Assembly (NCBI RefSeq): GCF_042427745.1
Contig: NZ_JBHMFA010000035.1
From: Algibacter miyuki
GTDB lineage: Bacteria > Bacteroidota > Bacteroidia > Flavobacteriales > Flavobacteriaceae
Length of the DNA stretch: 64,000 bases
Strand: one strand, 5' to 3'
Every line of letters begins with the position of its first letter. The first letter of the stretch is position 1. Under the pieces are notes generated by a model. The model saw only the letters and a list, made by a program, of their open reading frames with translations. It had not been told where the DNA came from and ran no database searches. A program made the position numbers and the translations under genes. Shown here in pieces: positions 53,490 to 62,604 of the stretch.

Positions 53490-53996
53490 ATGAAAAACAC
53501 AACATATATTTTATTATTTCTAGCCATGGCAACCCTTACCAGTTGTGGAATATACTCGTTTACGGGCGCATCTATTCCTGCCGATACAAAAACCTATCAG
53601 GTTAATCGGTTTGAAAATAATGCCCTTTTAGTAGAACCTGGTTTAGAACGTGATTTTAAATTGGCTTTGGAAGATTTAATACAAAACCAAACCAACTTAA
53701 GCCTTGTACCTTCTAATGGCGATTTGGTTTACGAAGGTGAAATTACGGGCTATCGTGTTTCGCCAACCACAGCAACATCATCGGACGTGGCAGCACAAAA
53801 CAGATTAACCATTAGTGTGAAACTACGTTTTTTCAATAGAAAAAAAGAAGAAGATGATTTAGAACAATCTTTTTCTTTTTATTATGATTATGACGGAACC
53901 TCTCAACTTATTGGAGCACAAAAAACCACGGCACACGAAGAAATTTTCGAACGCTTAACGCAAGATATTTTTAATGCCACATTGGCGAAATGGTAA
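53490..53996 (+). CDS. lptE: LptE-like LPS-assembly lipoprotein
   Basis: A 168-residue lipoprotein (lipobox LTSC, Cys19) with the LptE pattern: GIYSFTGASIPADTKTYQVN after the signal, then two beta-alpha units (LVYEGEITGYRVSPTTATS). LptE plugs the LptD pore that inserts LPS into the outer membrane. Third gene of the cluster, 46 bp after the activator. Confidence 0.85.
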   Translation: MKNTTYILLFLAMATLTSCGIYSFTGASIPADTKTYQVNRFENNALLVEPGLERDFKLALEDLIQNQTNLSLVPSNGDLVYEGEITGYRVSPTTATSSDVAAQNRLTISVKLRFFNRKKEEDDLEQSFSFYYDYDGTSQLIGAQKTTAHEEIFERLTQDIFNATLAKW

Positions 53997-54054
53997 AACC
54001 GTTTTAAACATCTATAATAGTCTAACATCAATTATTAAAAATTTGGCTTAGCCA

Positions 54055-55020
54055 ATGAATCAAAACGATTTCACATATTTATTACAACATCCAGAAGCCA
54101 TCACACATCAACAAACTGTGGCGATAAAATCTGTTATAGATGAATTTCCGTATTTTCAATCCGCTCGTGCAATTCATTTAAAAGGTTTAAAAAACCAGAG
54201 TAGTTTGGCCTATAATCAGGCTTTAAAAACTACGGCTGCTTATACTTCCGATAGAAGTGTTTTGTTCGATTTTATTACTTCCGAAGCATTTATTCAGAAT
54301 GAAATTTCAAAATACATCAAACAAAACATAGCACATGTTAATGATATTGAGGTTGATATTGAAGACATTACCGTTAATAAAAAAGTGACTATTGATGATA
54401 CTTTAAAGCAACAGATAGAAGCTACGACAGGTGTTTTAGACCCTTCATTATTTGAACCTAAAGAAGCAAGACCAATAAAAGAAACGACTTTTATTCATGA
54501 AACTCCTGCAACTATAGAAAATGCTATTTCAACCCAAACAGAAGAAAATGCACCCGAAACGGTTTTAAGTTTAGGGCAACCACTTCCTTTTGATAAAACA
54601 GAAACCCATTCGTTTAACGAGTGGTTAAAACTATCCCGTTTTAAACCTATTGAAAGAATTGAAAACAGGCAACTAGATAAAATAAAACCGAAAAAAGACA
54701 AACCGGCTAAAATTAAATCGCCAGAAGCTTTAGAAAAGGAAAAAAAGTTCGATTTAATAGATCAATTCATCATAAAAAACCCAAAAATAAACCCTACAAA
54801 GCCGCTTTTGCAAAAAGGAAATTTAGCCAAAGCGCAAATGATACAGCCGGAAGCCTTAATGACAGAGACTTTAGCGCGTATTTACGTAGAACAAAAAAAC
54901 TATCCGAAGGCAATTCAATCTTATAAGATTTTAAGTTTGAAATATCCAGAAAAAAGTGGTTTCTTTGCAGACCAAATTAAGGCAGTAAAACAATTACAAG
55001 AACAAAATAACAAAAGATAA
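54055..55020 (+). CDS. TPR-like protein of unknown function
   Basis: A 321-residue protein, soluble, no signal peptide. N-terminal helical part (LLQHPEAITHQQTVAIKSVI), a low-complexity Lys/Glu/Pro middle and one clear tetratricopeptide-like pair at the C-terminus (MTETLARIYVEQKNYPKAIQ followed by YKILSLKYPEKS). Stop and the secG ATG overlap (TAATG). Its conserved place before secG suggests a scaffold or assembly role in export; that is inferred. Confidence 0.75.
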   Translation: MNQNDFTYLLQHPEAITHQQTVAIKSVIDEFPYFQSARAIHLKGLKNQSSLAYNQALKTTAAYTSDRSVLFDFITSEAFIQNEISKYIKQNIAHVNDIEVDIEDITVNKKVTIDDTLKQQIEATTGVLDPSLFEPKEARPIKETTFIHETPATIENAISTQTEENAPETVLSLGQPLPFDKTETHSFNEWLKLSRFKPIERIENRQLDKIKPKKDKPAKIKSPEALEKEKKFDLIDQFIIKNPKINPTKPLLQKGNLAKAQMIQPEALMTETLARIYVEQKNYPKAIQSYKILSLKYPEKSGFFADQIKAVKQLQEQNNKR

Positions 55021-55367
55021 TGAGTACGTTTACAATATTTTTAGCATTAATAGTTGTGGTTGCATTTTTACTAATTGTAGTAATCATGGTGCAAAACCCT
55101 AAAGGAGGTGGATTATCTTCTTCTTTTGGTGGCGGTGGAACCCAACAATTAGGTGGTGTAAAAAAGACTACCGACTTTTTAGATAAAAGCACATGGTATT
55201 TAGCCACATTTTTACTAATATTAATATTAGCTTCTAATGTCGCTATTAATAGAGGAGATTCTACTATAGAATCTAAAGCACTAGATTTAGATGCTACAAC
55301 AACACAACCTTTACCTACAACAACTACAGCACCAGATGCTGCTACAATAAAGGATAGTGTGAACTAA
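55020..55367 (+). CDS. secG: Preprotein translocase subunit SecG
   Basis: A 115-residue protein with two membrane helices (about 3-22 and 56-74) joined by the family loop VQNPKGGGLSSSFGGGGTQQLGG (given in outline). The C-terminal tail is rich in Thr and Asp, longer than in E. coli SecG and usual for Bacteroidota. Assists SecYE in protein export. Overlaps the stop of the preceding gene and is followed by a terminator. Confidence 0.96.
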   Translation: MSTFTIFLALIVVVAFLLIVVIMVQNPKGGGLSSSFGGGGTQQLGGVKKTTDFLDKSTWYLATFLLILILASNVAINRGDSTIESKALDLDATTTQPLPTTTTAPDAATIKDSVN

Positions 55368-55390
55368 TACTTTTTTTAAAAAATAGAATA

Positions 55391-55423
55391 AAAAATGCCA
55401 ACTTATACAGTTGGCATTTTTTA
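55391..55423 (+). terminator. Terminator of the miaB-secG operon
   Basis: AAAAATGCCAAC, 7-nt loop, GTTGGCATTTTT plus T-rich tail, 24 bp after the secG stop. Separates secG from groES, which therefore has its own promoter. Confidence 0.88.
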
Positions 55424-55433
55424 TTTCTGCAAG

Positions 55434-55467
55434 TTTGTCAGTCGCTGTCCCTTGGCATATTTTTAGC
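55434..55467 (+). promoter_or_regulatory. groESL promoter region, sigma-54-like element
   Basis: TTGGCATATTTTTAGC (55452-55467) has GG and GC exactly ten bases apart and matches the sigma-54 consensus TGGCAYRNNNNTTGC except for one base. The same DNA can be read as a housekeeping promoter, TTTG (55434-55437), 20-bp spacer, TATTTTTA (55458-55465). Which reading is right cannot be settled from sequence. No CIRCE element is present. Confidence 0.5.
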
Positions 55468-55518
55468 GTACTATTAAAGCATCATATATAATTTAATTAA
55501 TTAAAAAATAACATCACA

Positions 55519-55794
55519 ATGAGCTTAAACATTAAACCATTAGCAGACCGCGTTCTAATTGAGCCTGCTGCTGCTGAAACGAAAACAGCTTCAGGAATTA
55601 TTATTCCAGATAATGCTAAAGAAAAACCACAAAAAGGAACTGTTGTTGCTGCTGGTAAAGGTACCAAAGACGAACCTATTACTGTAAAAGTTGGCGATAC
55701 CGTACTTTATGGTAAATATGCTGGTACTGAGCTTAAATTAGAAGGTACCGATTATTTAATTATGCGTGAGAGCGATATTCTTGCGATTATTTAA
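55519..55794 (+). CDS. groES: Co-chaperonin GroES
   Basis: A 91-residue protein with the Cpn10 signature from the start (LNIKPLADRVLIEPAAAETK), the mobile loop (KTASGIIIPDNAKEKPQKG) and the C-terminal YLIMRESDILAII. Caps the GroEL ring. 102 bp before groEL, same operon. Confidence 0.98.
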   Translation: MSLNIKPLADRVLIEPAAAETKTASGIIIPDNAKEKPQKGTVVAAGKGTKDEPITVKVGDTVLYGKYAGTELKLEGTDYLIMRESDILAII

Positions 55795-55896
55795 ACCGCT
55801 TTTTTCATTTCCGTGAAAGCGGAAATCTCATCAAGTTAAACTAAATTTTCACTAAATAGTTTCCCGTATTTCTGGGAATAAAAAATAAAACATATT

Positions 55897-57525
55897 ATGG
55901 CAAAAGACATAAAATTTGATATTGAAGCTCGCGACGGATTAAAACGTGGCGTTGATGCATTAGCGAATGCAGTAAAAGTAACTTTAGGTCCAAAAGGACG
56001 TAACGTTATTATTAGTAAAAGTTTTGGAGCACCACAAGTTACTAAAGATGGTGTATCAGTAGCTAAAGAAATAGAATTAGAAAACCCATTAGAAAACATG
56101 GGTGCTCAAATGGTGAAAGAAGTAGCCTCTAAAACCAACGATTTAGCTGGTGATGGTACTACAACAGCCACTGTTTTAGCTCAAGCTATTGTAAAAGAAG
56201 GTTTAAAAAACGTTGCTGCGGGTGCTAACCCAATGGATTTAAAACGTGGTATTGACAAAGCTGTTGAAGCTATAGTTGCCGATCTTGAAAAGCAAGCTAA
56301 AAAAGTAGGTAACTCTTCAGAAATGATTAAACAAGTTGCTGCTATTTCTGCAAATAACGATGACACTATTGGCGAATTAATTGCTACGGCTTTTGGTAAA
56401 GTTGGTAAAGAAGGTGTTATTACTGTTGAAGAAGCTAAAGGCATGGAAACTTATGTGGACGTGGTTGAAGGTATGCAATTCGATAGAGGTTATTTATCAC
56501 CTTACTTTGTTACCGATGCTGATAAAATGATTGCTGATTTAGAAAACCCATACATTTTATTGTTCGATAAAAAGATTTCTAACTTAAACGAAATTCTTCC
56601 AATTTTAGAGCCTGTTGCTCAATCTGGTCGTCCATTATTAATTATTGCTGAAGATGTTGACGGACAAGCGTTAGCTACTTTAGTTGTAAATAAATTACGT
56701 GGTGGTTTAAAAATTGCAGCTGTTAAAGCACCTGGTTTTGGTGATCGTCGTAAAGCAATGTTAGAAGATATCGCTATTTTAACAGGTGGAACTGTAATTT
56801 CTGAAGAAAGAGGTTTCACTTTAGAAAATGCAGACTTATCTATGCTTGGTACTGCAGAAACAGTAACTATTGATAAAGATAACACCACTATCGTTAACGG
56901 TTCTGGTGATGCTGAATCTATTAAAAATAGAGTCAACCAAATTAAATCTCAAATTGAAACTACAACTTCAGATTACGATAAAGAAAAACTACAAGAGCGT
57001 TTAGCTAAATTAGCTGGTGGTGTTGCTGTACTTTACGTAGGTGCTGCAAGTGAAGTTGAAATGAAAGAGAAAAAAGACCGTGTTGATGATGCATTACACG
57101 CTACAAGAGCTGCCGTAGAAGAAGGTATTGTTGCTGGTGGAGGTGTTGCATTGGTAAGAGCTAAATCTGTTTTAGAGAAGCTAACAACAGATAACTTAGA
57201 TGAAACAACTGGAATCCAAATTGTTGCTCGTGCTGTTGAAGCACCTTTACGTACTATTGTTGAAAATGCAGGTGGCGAAGGCTCTGTAGTAATAAATAAA
57301 GTACTTGAAGGCAAAAAAGACTTTGGTTTTGATGCAAAAACTGATACCTATGTAGATATGCTTAAAGCTGGTATTATCGATCCTAAAAAAGTAACACGTG
57401 TAGCATTAGAAAATGCAGCCTCTGTTGCCGGAATGATTTTAACAACAGAATGTGCTTTAATTGATATTAAAGAAGATGTACCTGCTATGCCAATGGGCGG
57501 TGGCGGTATGCCAGGCATGATGTAA
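55897..57525 (+). CDS. groEL: Chaperonin GroEL
   Basis: A 542-residue Cpn60: AKDIKFDIEARDGLKRGVDA at the start, ATP-binding DGVSVAKEIELENP and GDGTTTATVLA, the signature AAVEEGIVAGGG and the Gly/Met-rich tail MGGGGMPGMM. Full length, no changes in key residues noticed. Folds cytoplasmic proteins with GroES. Followed by a strong terminator. Confidence 0.99.
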   Translation: MAKDIKFDIEARDGLKRGVDALANAVKVTLGPKGRNVIISKSFGAPQVTKDGVSVAKEIELENPLENMGAQMVKEVASKTNDLAGDGTTTATVLAQAIVKEGLKNVAAGANPMDLKRGIDKAVEAIVADLEKQAKKVGNSSEMIKQVAAISANNDDTIGELIATAFGKVGKEGVITVEEAKGMETYVDVVEGMQFDRGYLSPYFVTDADKMIADLENPYILLFDKKISNLNEILPILEPVAQSGRPLLIIAEDVDGQALATLVVNKLRGGLKIAAVKAPGFGDRRKAMLEDIAILTGGTVISEERGFTLENADLSMLGTAETVTIDKDNTTIVNGSGDAESIKNRVNQIKSQIETTTSDYDKEKLQERLAKLAGGVAVLYVGAASEVEMKEKKDRVDDALHATRAAVEEGIVAGGGVALVRAKSVLEKLTTDNLDETTGIQIVARAVEAPLRTIVENAGGEGSVVINKVLEGKKDFGFDAKTDTYVDMLKAGIIDPKKVTRVALENAASVAGMILTTECALIDIKEDVPAMPMGGGGMPGMM

Positions 57526-57583
57526 TCCATCAATATTGAAGTATTGTTCCGATAAAAATATCGAGCCGTACTTATAACACTTT

Positions 57584-57617
57584 AAAAGGCTTCTTAATAC
57601 TTTAAGAAGCCTTTTTT
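57584..57617 (+). terminator. Terminator of groESL
   Basis: AAAAGGCTTCTTAA, 4-nt loop, TTAAGAAGCCTTTT and more T; 14-bp perfect stem, 58 bp after the groEL stop. Confidence 0.9.
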
Positions 57618-57713
57618 ATGCTTAAAATATACTCGGCTCCGGTTATCCAATACTATATCAAAACAGATAATAATCTCTTTGCTCTTTTAAAGTGTAACTA
57701 TTGATATAAAACA

Positions 57714-57746
57714 TAAAAACTCCAAGCATAACACTTGGAGTTTTTC
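57714..57746 (-). terminator. Terminator of the second SusCD operon
   Basis: AAAAACTCCAAG and CTTGGAGTTTTT with a 7-nt loop, 55 bp after the susD stop on the minus strand. Symmetric A/T flanks allow use in both directions; it faces the groESL terminator. Confidence 0.85.
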
Positions 57747-57800
57747 CCTTTTAAAAAATACTAATGTAATATTTAGCTAAAAATATAATCTTACATTATA

Positions 57801-59411
57801 CTAGTTTGACACAAAGTTATCAGGAATAGTATATGGTAAAAACCAGTTTTCTGGGTTTTGTAATTTTTGTTTAATAGTAGCACCAGTACCAGCATCACCA
57901 GAAGTTATAAACTTATCGGCTACAGCATCGGCTAAAATATCAGGATTGTTTGCACGTATTGAAAAACGCATTAAATCTTCCCATCTATTGCCTTCAAAAG
58001 CTAATTCTAAAGCGGCTTCGTTTAAAATTAACGCTCCTACTTCTTCAATAGCAGTTGAGCTTGTTAAGTCTAAATCTAAACCAACAGGCGCTAAACCTGC
58101 ACGACCACGAACACCTAAGTTTCCAGAAACTGGTTCGTCACTATTATTTACAGTATAATAAACTTCCATATCGAAATTTAAATACCATTCTTCATTTTCA
58201 AATATTGGTGCATCCACAGGGTCAACATTCGGGTTATTAAAAATACCATTTACAATTGCCAACGCTTGCTCTGGGTGTCCTGCATAATTAATTGCTTCTG
58301 CATATCTTAAATATACTTTAGCCACTCTAGTCCAACTAAAATAGTCATATTGGTATTTAGAAATTAAAGGTTCTGCAGCTTCAATAGTAGCCGATAACTT
58401 AGCTCTTTCATCTCTATTATCTTCTACAGCTTCACCTTCATATCCCATAGATTGACTATTCCAATTGGTAATAATAGATGTAGATGCTTGTAATTGTTTA
58501 GTAACAACCTCAAAACTATTATTTGGTTGTCTAAATTGCTCACTAAAGGCTACATAATCAATAACTTCGTTTGTACGAACGCTTTCGTCAAATATATCCG
58601 CCCATCCATCAGAATAAGTATAATTGTCATTATTTTCTGTAACGGTAATCGTATTACTACTTAAGTTATAGTTACGACCATCAAACATGGCTTTATTTAA
58701 AAAGAACATATAATATGTTGCCGCTTGAGTATTATTACCTTTCCATAAATTTAAATCCCCCAAAAGAACGAATTGATCTGGAATCATTTTAAAAATTTCA
58801 AACCCCAAAGATCCTGCATACTTCGACACATTTTCCACATTCATAACACCCTGAAGGTTTGCTATTAATTGATCTATTCCTTCATCGAAAGATAATAATG
58901 GATACGTATCATCCAAATCATCACTTGTTCTAATCGGCTTTGTAATGTATGGCAACTTACCGTAATTGATAAGAATTTGCATTTGCGCCCAAGTTCTAAT
59001 TCTTAAGATAGACGCATAATCTTCTAATAATTCTTCTTCGTAAGCCTGTGTATCAATACCTTCTAAAGCGAAGTTACAGTTGTTAATAATCGAGAACATA
59101 GTTGTTAAATCGGCATAGCTATTATCGGTGCTTATATCATGATTATTAACCTCTCTAAGTTCATCAATAGTACTTGCAGTTACATTGGCTAAATCGGCAC
59201 GCAGTTCTCCTAAAACCACATATTGCCCCACCACTTCTTGCATTTGTGAAAGTACTCCAAACAATGCTGATCGTGCATCTATTTGATCGTCCCCAAGATA
59301 ATCCTCAGCAAGTAATACTTCTTCTGGTTCTACTTCTAACATACTCTCGCAAGATGTTAAAAGTGTTAATCCGAAAAGTATACTGAACGTAATATTTCTA
59401 TATTGTTTCAT
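57801..59411 (-). CDS. SusD/RagB-family nutrient-binding lipoprotein (second locus)
   Basis: A 536-residue lipoprotein (lipobox LLTSC, Cys21) with SusD-type helices (ARSALFGVLSQM; YLRYAEAINYAGHPEQALA) and the C-terminal ALELAFEGNRWEDLMRFS segment. It follows its SusC partner and closes the operon. Ligand unknown; no polysaccharide-degrading enzymes are in view. Confidence 0.94.
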   Translation of the reverse strand: MKQYRNITFSILFGLTLLTSCESMLEVEPEEVLLAEDYLGDDQIDARSALFGVLSQMQEVVGQYVVLGELRADLANVTASTIDELREVNNHDISTDNSYADLTTMFSIINNCNFALEGIDTQAYEEELLEDYASILRIRTWAQMQILINYGKLPYITKPIRTSDDLDDTYPLLSFDEGIDQLIANLQGVMNVENVSKYAGSLGFEIFKMIPDQFVLLGDLNLWKGNNTQAATYYMFFLNKAMFDGRNYNLSSNTITVTENNDNYTYSDGWADIFDESVRTNEVIDYVAFSEQFRQPNNSFEVVTKQLQASTSIITNWNSQSMGYEGEAVEDNRDERAKLSATIEAAEPLISKYQYDYFSWTRVAKVYLRYAEAINYAGHPEQALAIVNGIFNNPNVDPVDAPIFENEEWYLNFDMEVYYTVNNSDEPVSGNLGVRGRAGLAPVGLDLDLTSSTAIEEVGALILNEAALELAFEGNRWEDLMRFSIRANNPDILADAVADKFITSGDAGTGATIKQKLQNPENWFLPYTIPDNFVSN

Positions 59412-59450
59412 TTATATCTGTTTTTTAAATTTGAATCTATTATACAAAAA

Positions 59451-62400
59451 TTATAGTCCTACTCTAACTCCAACTAAAACTGAAGTATATTGAGGTGTTA
59501 AACCGGCATCGATACCTTGTAAATAACTAGTTTGCGACGAGCTTACTTCTGGGTCGAAACCTAAATAATCTGTAATAGTAAATAAGTTATTTGCCGTTAG
59601 GTAAACTGTGGCATTAAAAAAGTCTGGACTATAAGATAATGATAGGGTTTTTAGACGGATGTATGATCCATCTTCAATCCAACGATCTGAAAATCTTGAA
59701 TTCCCAACCGCATCTCCATAAACGGCACGGGGAATGGTTGTGTTTTGGTTTGCAACCGTCCAACGATTAGCAACCGCTTGACTTTGGTTTGCTAGTCCCG
59801 ACATAGATTCTGTTTGCCAGCGTTGTGCGTTGTACACATCGTTTCCTTGACTGAATGAAAACACCGCTGATAAAGATATGTTTTTGTATGTGAATGTATT
59901 GTAAACCATTCCTGTAAAATCTGGATTAGGGTTACCTATTACCACACGATCATCTTCATTAATCACGTTGTCCGAATCATCGCTATTGACAAAACGTACA
60001 TCACCTGCAACAAATGGCTGTTCAAAGCCTGCAAAATCGGCCCAGTTCAAACCTTCCGTAGAAGCCTCAGTTGCATTGTTGTAAATTCCATCTGTTTTAT
60101 AACCGTAGAATAAGCCTAAAGCACTACCCTCTCTATTAATAATAGTGGCATTTACACCATCGATATCATAAATTTGTTCGTTACCAGGTAAAGAAACAAT
60201 CTCGTTTTTGTATTGTGAAATATTTCCACCAACATCCCAACTGAAATTATCAGTATTAACGATACGCGCATTAACCGATAATTCGAATCCTTTGTTTGTA
60301 AGTTTTCCGTCGTTAGAAAGGAAACCTTCACTACCAAAGACTGGGTTAATACTTGTTTGGTTTAATAAACCATCTGTTACATTATTAAAGTAATCGAAAT
60401 TGAAAGCTAAACGTTCGTTAAACAAACCTAAATCTAAACCTAAATTAGCCTTAGTCGTTTCTTCCCAACGGATAGAACTTTTTGCAATATTACCATTAAC
60501 AAGTCCTGTTCCTTCTAAAAATCTAGTCGGTACAAAGTAAGATTCGGCATTATAGTTTCCAATACCATCGTTACCTGTTAAACCATAACTTGCTCTAAAT
60601 TTTAATTGATCTACAACTTTATTGTTTGCCATAAAGTTTTCTGAAGATATTAACCAACCTAATCCTAGTGCTGGAAAAACTCCCACTGATTTATCGTCAC
60701 CAAAGCGAGATGAACCATCAAAAGCCAAATTATAACTAACAAAATATTTATTTAAAAAAGAATAATCACCATTAGCATAAAGTGAAGCATATTTCCAGTT
60801 ACCAATATCTCCAGAGGTTACAAAGGTATCTCTATTACCATTGTTTAATGATGTAAACTGATCATCTGCAGAGTTACCACTTATAGAGTATGAGTTTTCA
60901 TAATCATTTTGATTGTAACGCACCCCTAAGTTTATAGAAAAATCGTGGATATTATCAACGTTTAATTTATAGTTTAATCGTGTATCGTTATAGATAGCGA
61001 ATAAGCTTTCTACACTTACTTTTGATGTACGGTAAAAAGCATCACCATACTCATTACTTTCTTCAGATAATCCTAAATCTGGTAAAAATACATTTTGTCT
61101 GTTTTTAATATAGTTTACACCTGACAATGAACTCAAAGTTAATTTATCCGAAATTTTATATCCGAAATTTAATTGCCCGTATAAGTTATAATCTTTCGCT
61201 ACAAATGTAGCCACATCGGTAATAACTACCGGGTTAGTAAACCCACCGATATTATCAACATCTTGATAAATATCTGTAACAACACCATCTGCATTTTCTG
61301 TATAAGGTGCTAAAAATGGTGATTTGTTTAACGCAGAATATATTGGAGATGTACTCATTAAGCCATCATCATATAAACTTCTATCTGTATAAGCTACACT
61401 TAAGTTTGTAGATAAAGATAATCTATCTGTAATGTTTGTATCCGCATTAAAACGTGTTGTAAAACGTTCGAAATTTGAATTAGAAATTACGCCTCCATTA
61501 GTAGAGTACCCTACCGATAAGCCATATTTTGCAATTTCATCACCACCTGTTACTTTTAAATAGTATTCATTAACATAATTATCATCAAAAACTTCTTTTT
61601 GCCAATCGGTAGAGTTATGGTATTTTTCATAATCTTGAAACGAAGGACTTTCATTAAAATAAGGTAAATTACTTATTTCGCTATTGGTGTAAAGTCCAGA
61701 GTTATTTAATTGATTAGATAAATAGCTTTTGTACTGATCAGCATTCATCATTCTAATATTATCTGGCGATACATTTAAACCTGCTTGCGCATAAAAATCT
61801 ATTTTAGTTGTAACATCATCCGTTTTATTAGTTTCAATAAGTATCACACCATTCGCTGCTCTTGACCCGTATATAGATGCAGCATCTTTAATTACCGTAA
61901 TACTCGCGATATCTTTAGGGTTAATATCCGATAATGGATCGTAGCTATACCCTCTAATAATAGAATTATTACTAAATGTATTTGTTTCGATCATCATACC
62001 ATCTATAACAATTAATGGTTGTGTAGAACTATTTAAAGTATTATACCCTCTAATAAAATTATTAGATCCAATACCAGGAATCCCTGAACGCATTACACTT
62101 CGCATACCACTTAACTCGTTCCCTGTCATCATATTTGCTGCAGATTCACGAGAGGTTGCAATATTTCCTTCTTTTACAGAAATAGCACTTACTACCGACG
62201 CGTTACTTTTATCTCTAAGCGGCGTATGAATATCTTTATAGTATGTGTTAAAATCTTTCTTATTAATTTTAATTTCAAGTGTAGATCGGCCTCTTAAAGC
62301 GACTTCTTTATTTTGAAATTCTTGGCTACTTAATGTAAGTGTAGCTCTACCATCTGGAACTTTTATAGAAAAGGCACCTTTTTCGTCAGTTAATACTGAA

Positions 62401-62564
62401 GAAAACTGACCCGCTCTTACGTTAACACCAGCCAAAGGCTCATCATTAGTGGCGTTAAGGACTGTTCCCGTAACTATTTTATTCGATTTTTCCTGCCCTT
62501 GCGATGCAAAAGTGATTCCGAAAAACAGAATGAAAAGCAGGGAATATGTATTTTTTATTTTCAT
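59451..62564 (-). CDS. SusC/RagA TonB-dependent receptor (second locus)
   Basis: About 1037 residues from MKIKNTYSLLFILFF at 62564; starts at 62567 and 62582 are also in frame. Signal peptide, carboxypeptidase-like domain (VTGTVLNATNDEPLAGVNV), TonB plug (MRSGIPGIGSNNFIRGYN; ASIYGSRAANGVILIETN) and beta-barrel ending VLVGVRVGL. Unlike the first SusC it has no STN domain, so it should not signal through FecR. Imports an unknown nutrient with the following SusD. Confidence 0.94.
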   Translation of the reverse strand: MKIKNTYSLLFILFFGITFASQGQEKSNKIVTGTVLNATNDEPLAGVNVRAGQFSSVLTDEKGAFSIKVPDGRATLTLSSQEFQNKEVALRGRSTLEIKINKKDFNTYYKDIHTPLRDKSNASVVSAISVKEGNIATSRESAANMMTGNELSGMRSVMRSGIPGIGSNNFIRGYNTLNSSTQPLIVIDGMMIETNTFSNNSIIRGYSYDPLSDINPKDIASITVIKDAASIYGSRAANGVILIETNKTDDVTTKIDFYAQAGLNVSPDNIRMMNADQYKSYLSNQLNNSGLYTNSEISNLPYFNESPSFQDYEKYHNSTDWQKEVFDDNYVNEYYLKVTGGDEIAKYGLSVGYSTNGGVISNSNFERFTTRFNADTNITDRLSLSTNLSVAYTDRSLYDDGLMSTSPIYSALNKSPFLAPYTENADGVVTDIYQDVDNIGGFTNPVVITDVATFVAKDYNLYGQLNFGYKISDKLTLSSLSGVNYIKNRQNVFLPDLGLSEESNEYGDAFYRTSKVSVESLFAIYNDTRLNYKLNVDNIHDFSINLGVRYNQNDYENSYSISGNSADDQFTSLNNGNRDTFVTSGDIGNWKYASLYANGDYSFLNKYFVSYNLAFDGSSRFGDDKSVGVFPALGLGWLISSENFMANNKVVDQLKFRASYGLTGNDGIGNYNAESYFVPTRFLEGTGLVNGNIAKSSIRWEETTKANLGLDLGLFNERLAFNFDYFNNVTDGLLNQTSINPVFGSEGFLSNDGKLTNKGFELSVNARIVNTDNFSWDVGGNISQYKNEIVSLPGNEQIYDIDGVNATIINREGSALGLFYGYKTDGIYNNATEASTEGLNWADFAGFEQPFVAGDVRFVNSDDSDNVINEDDRVVIGNPNPDFTGMVYNTFTYKNISLSAVFSFSQGNDVYNAQRWQTESMSGLANQSQAVANRWTVANQNTTIPRAVYGDAVGNSRFSDRWIEDGSYIRLKTLSLSYSPDFFNATVYLTANNLFTITDYLGFDPEVSSSQTSYLQGIDAGLTPQYTSVLVGVRVGL

Positions 62565-62604
62565 CATAATCTGATAATTCATGTTTATTTTTTAGTTAAA
62601 ATAC

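Noticed and set aside
54977..55207. Minus-strand frame over secG
   Set aside because: Shadow of secG and of the end of the TPR gene; Pro-rich product from the Gly-rich SecG loop.
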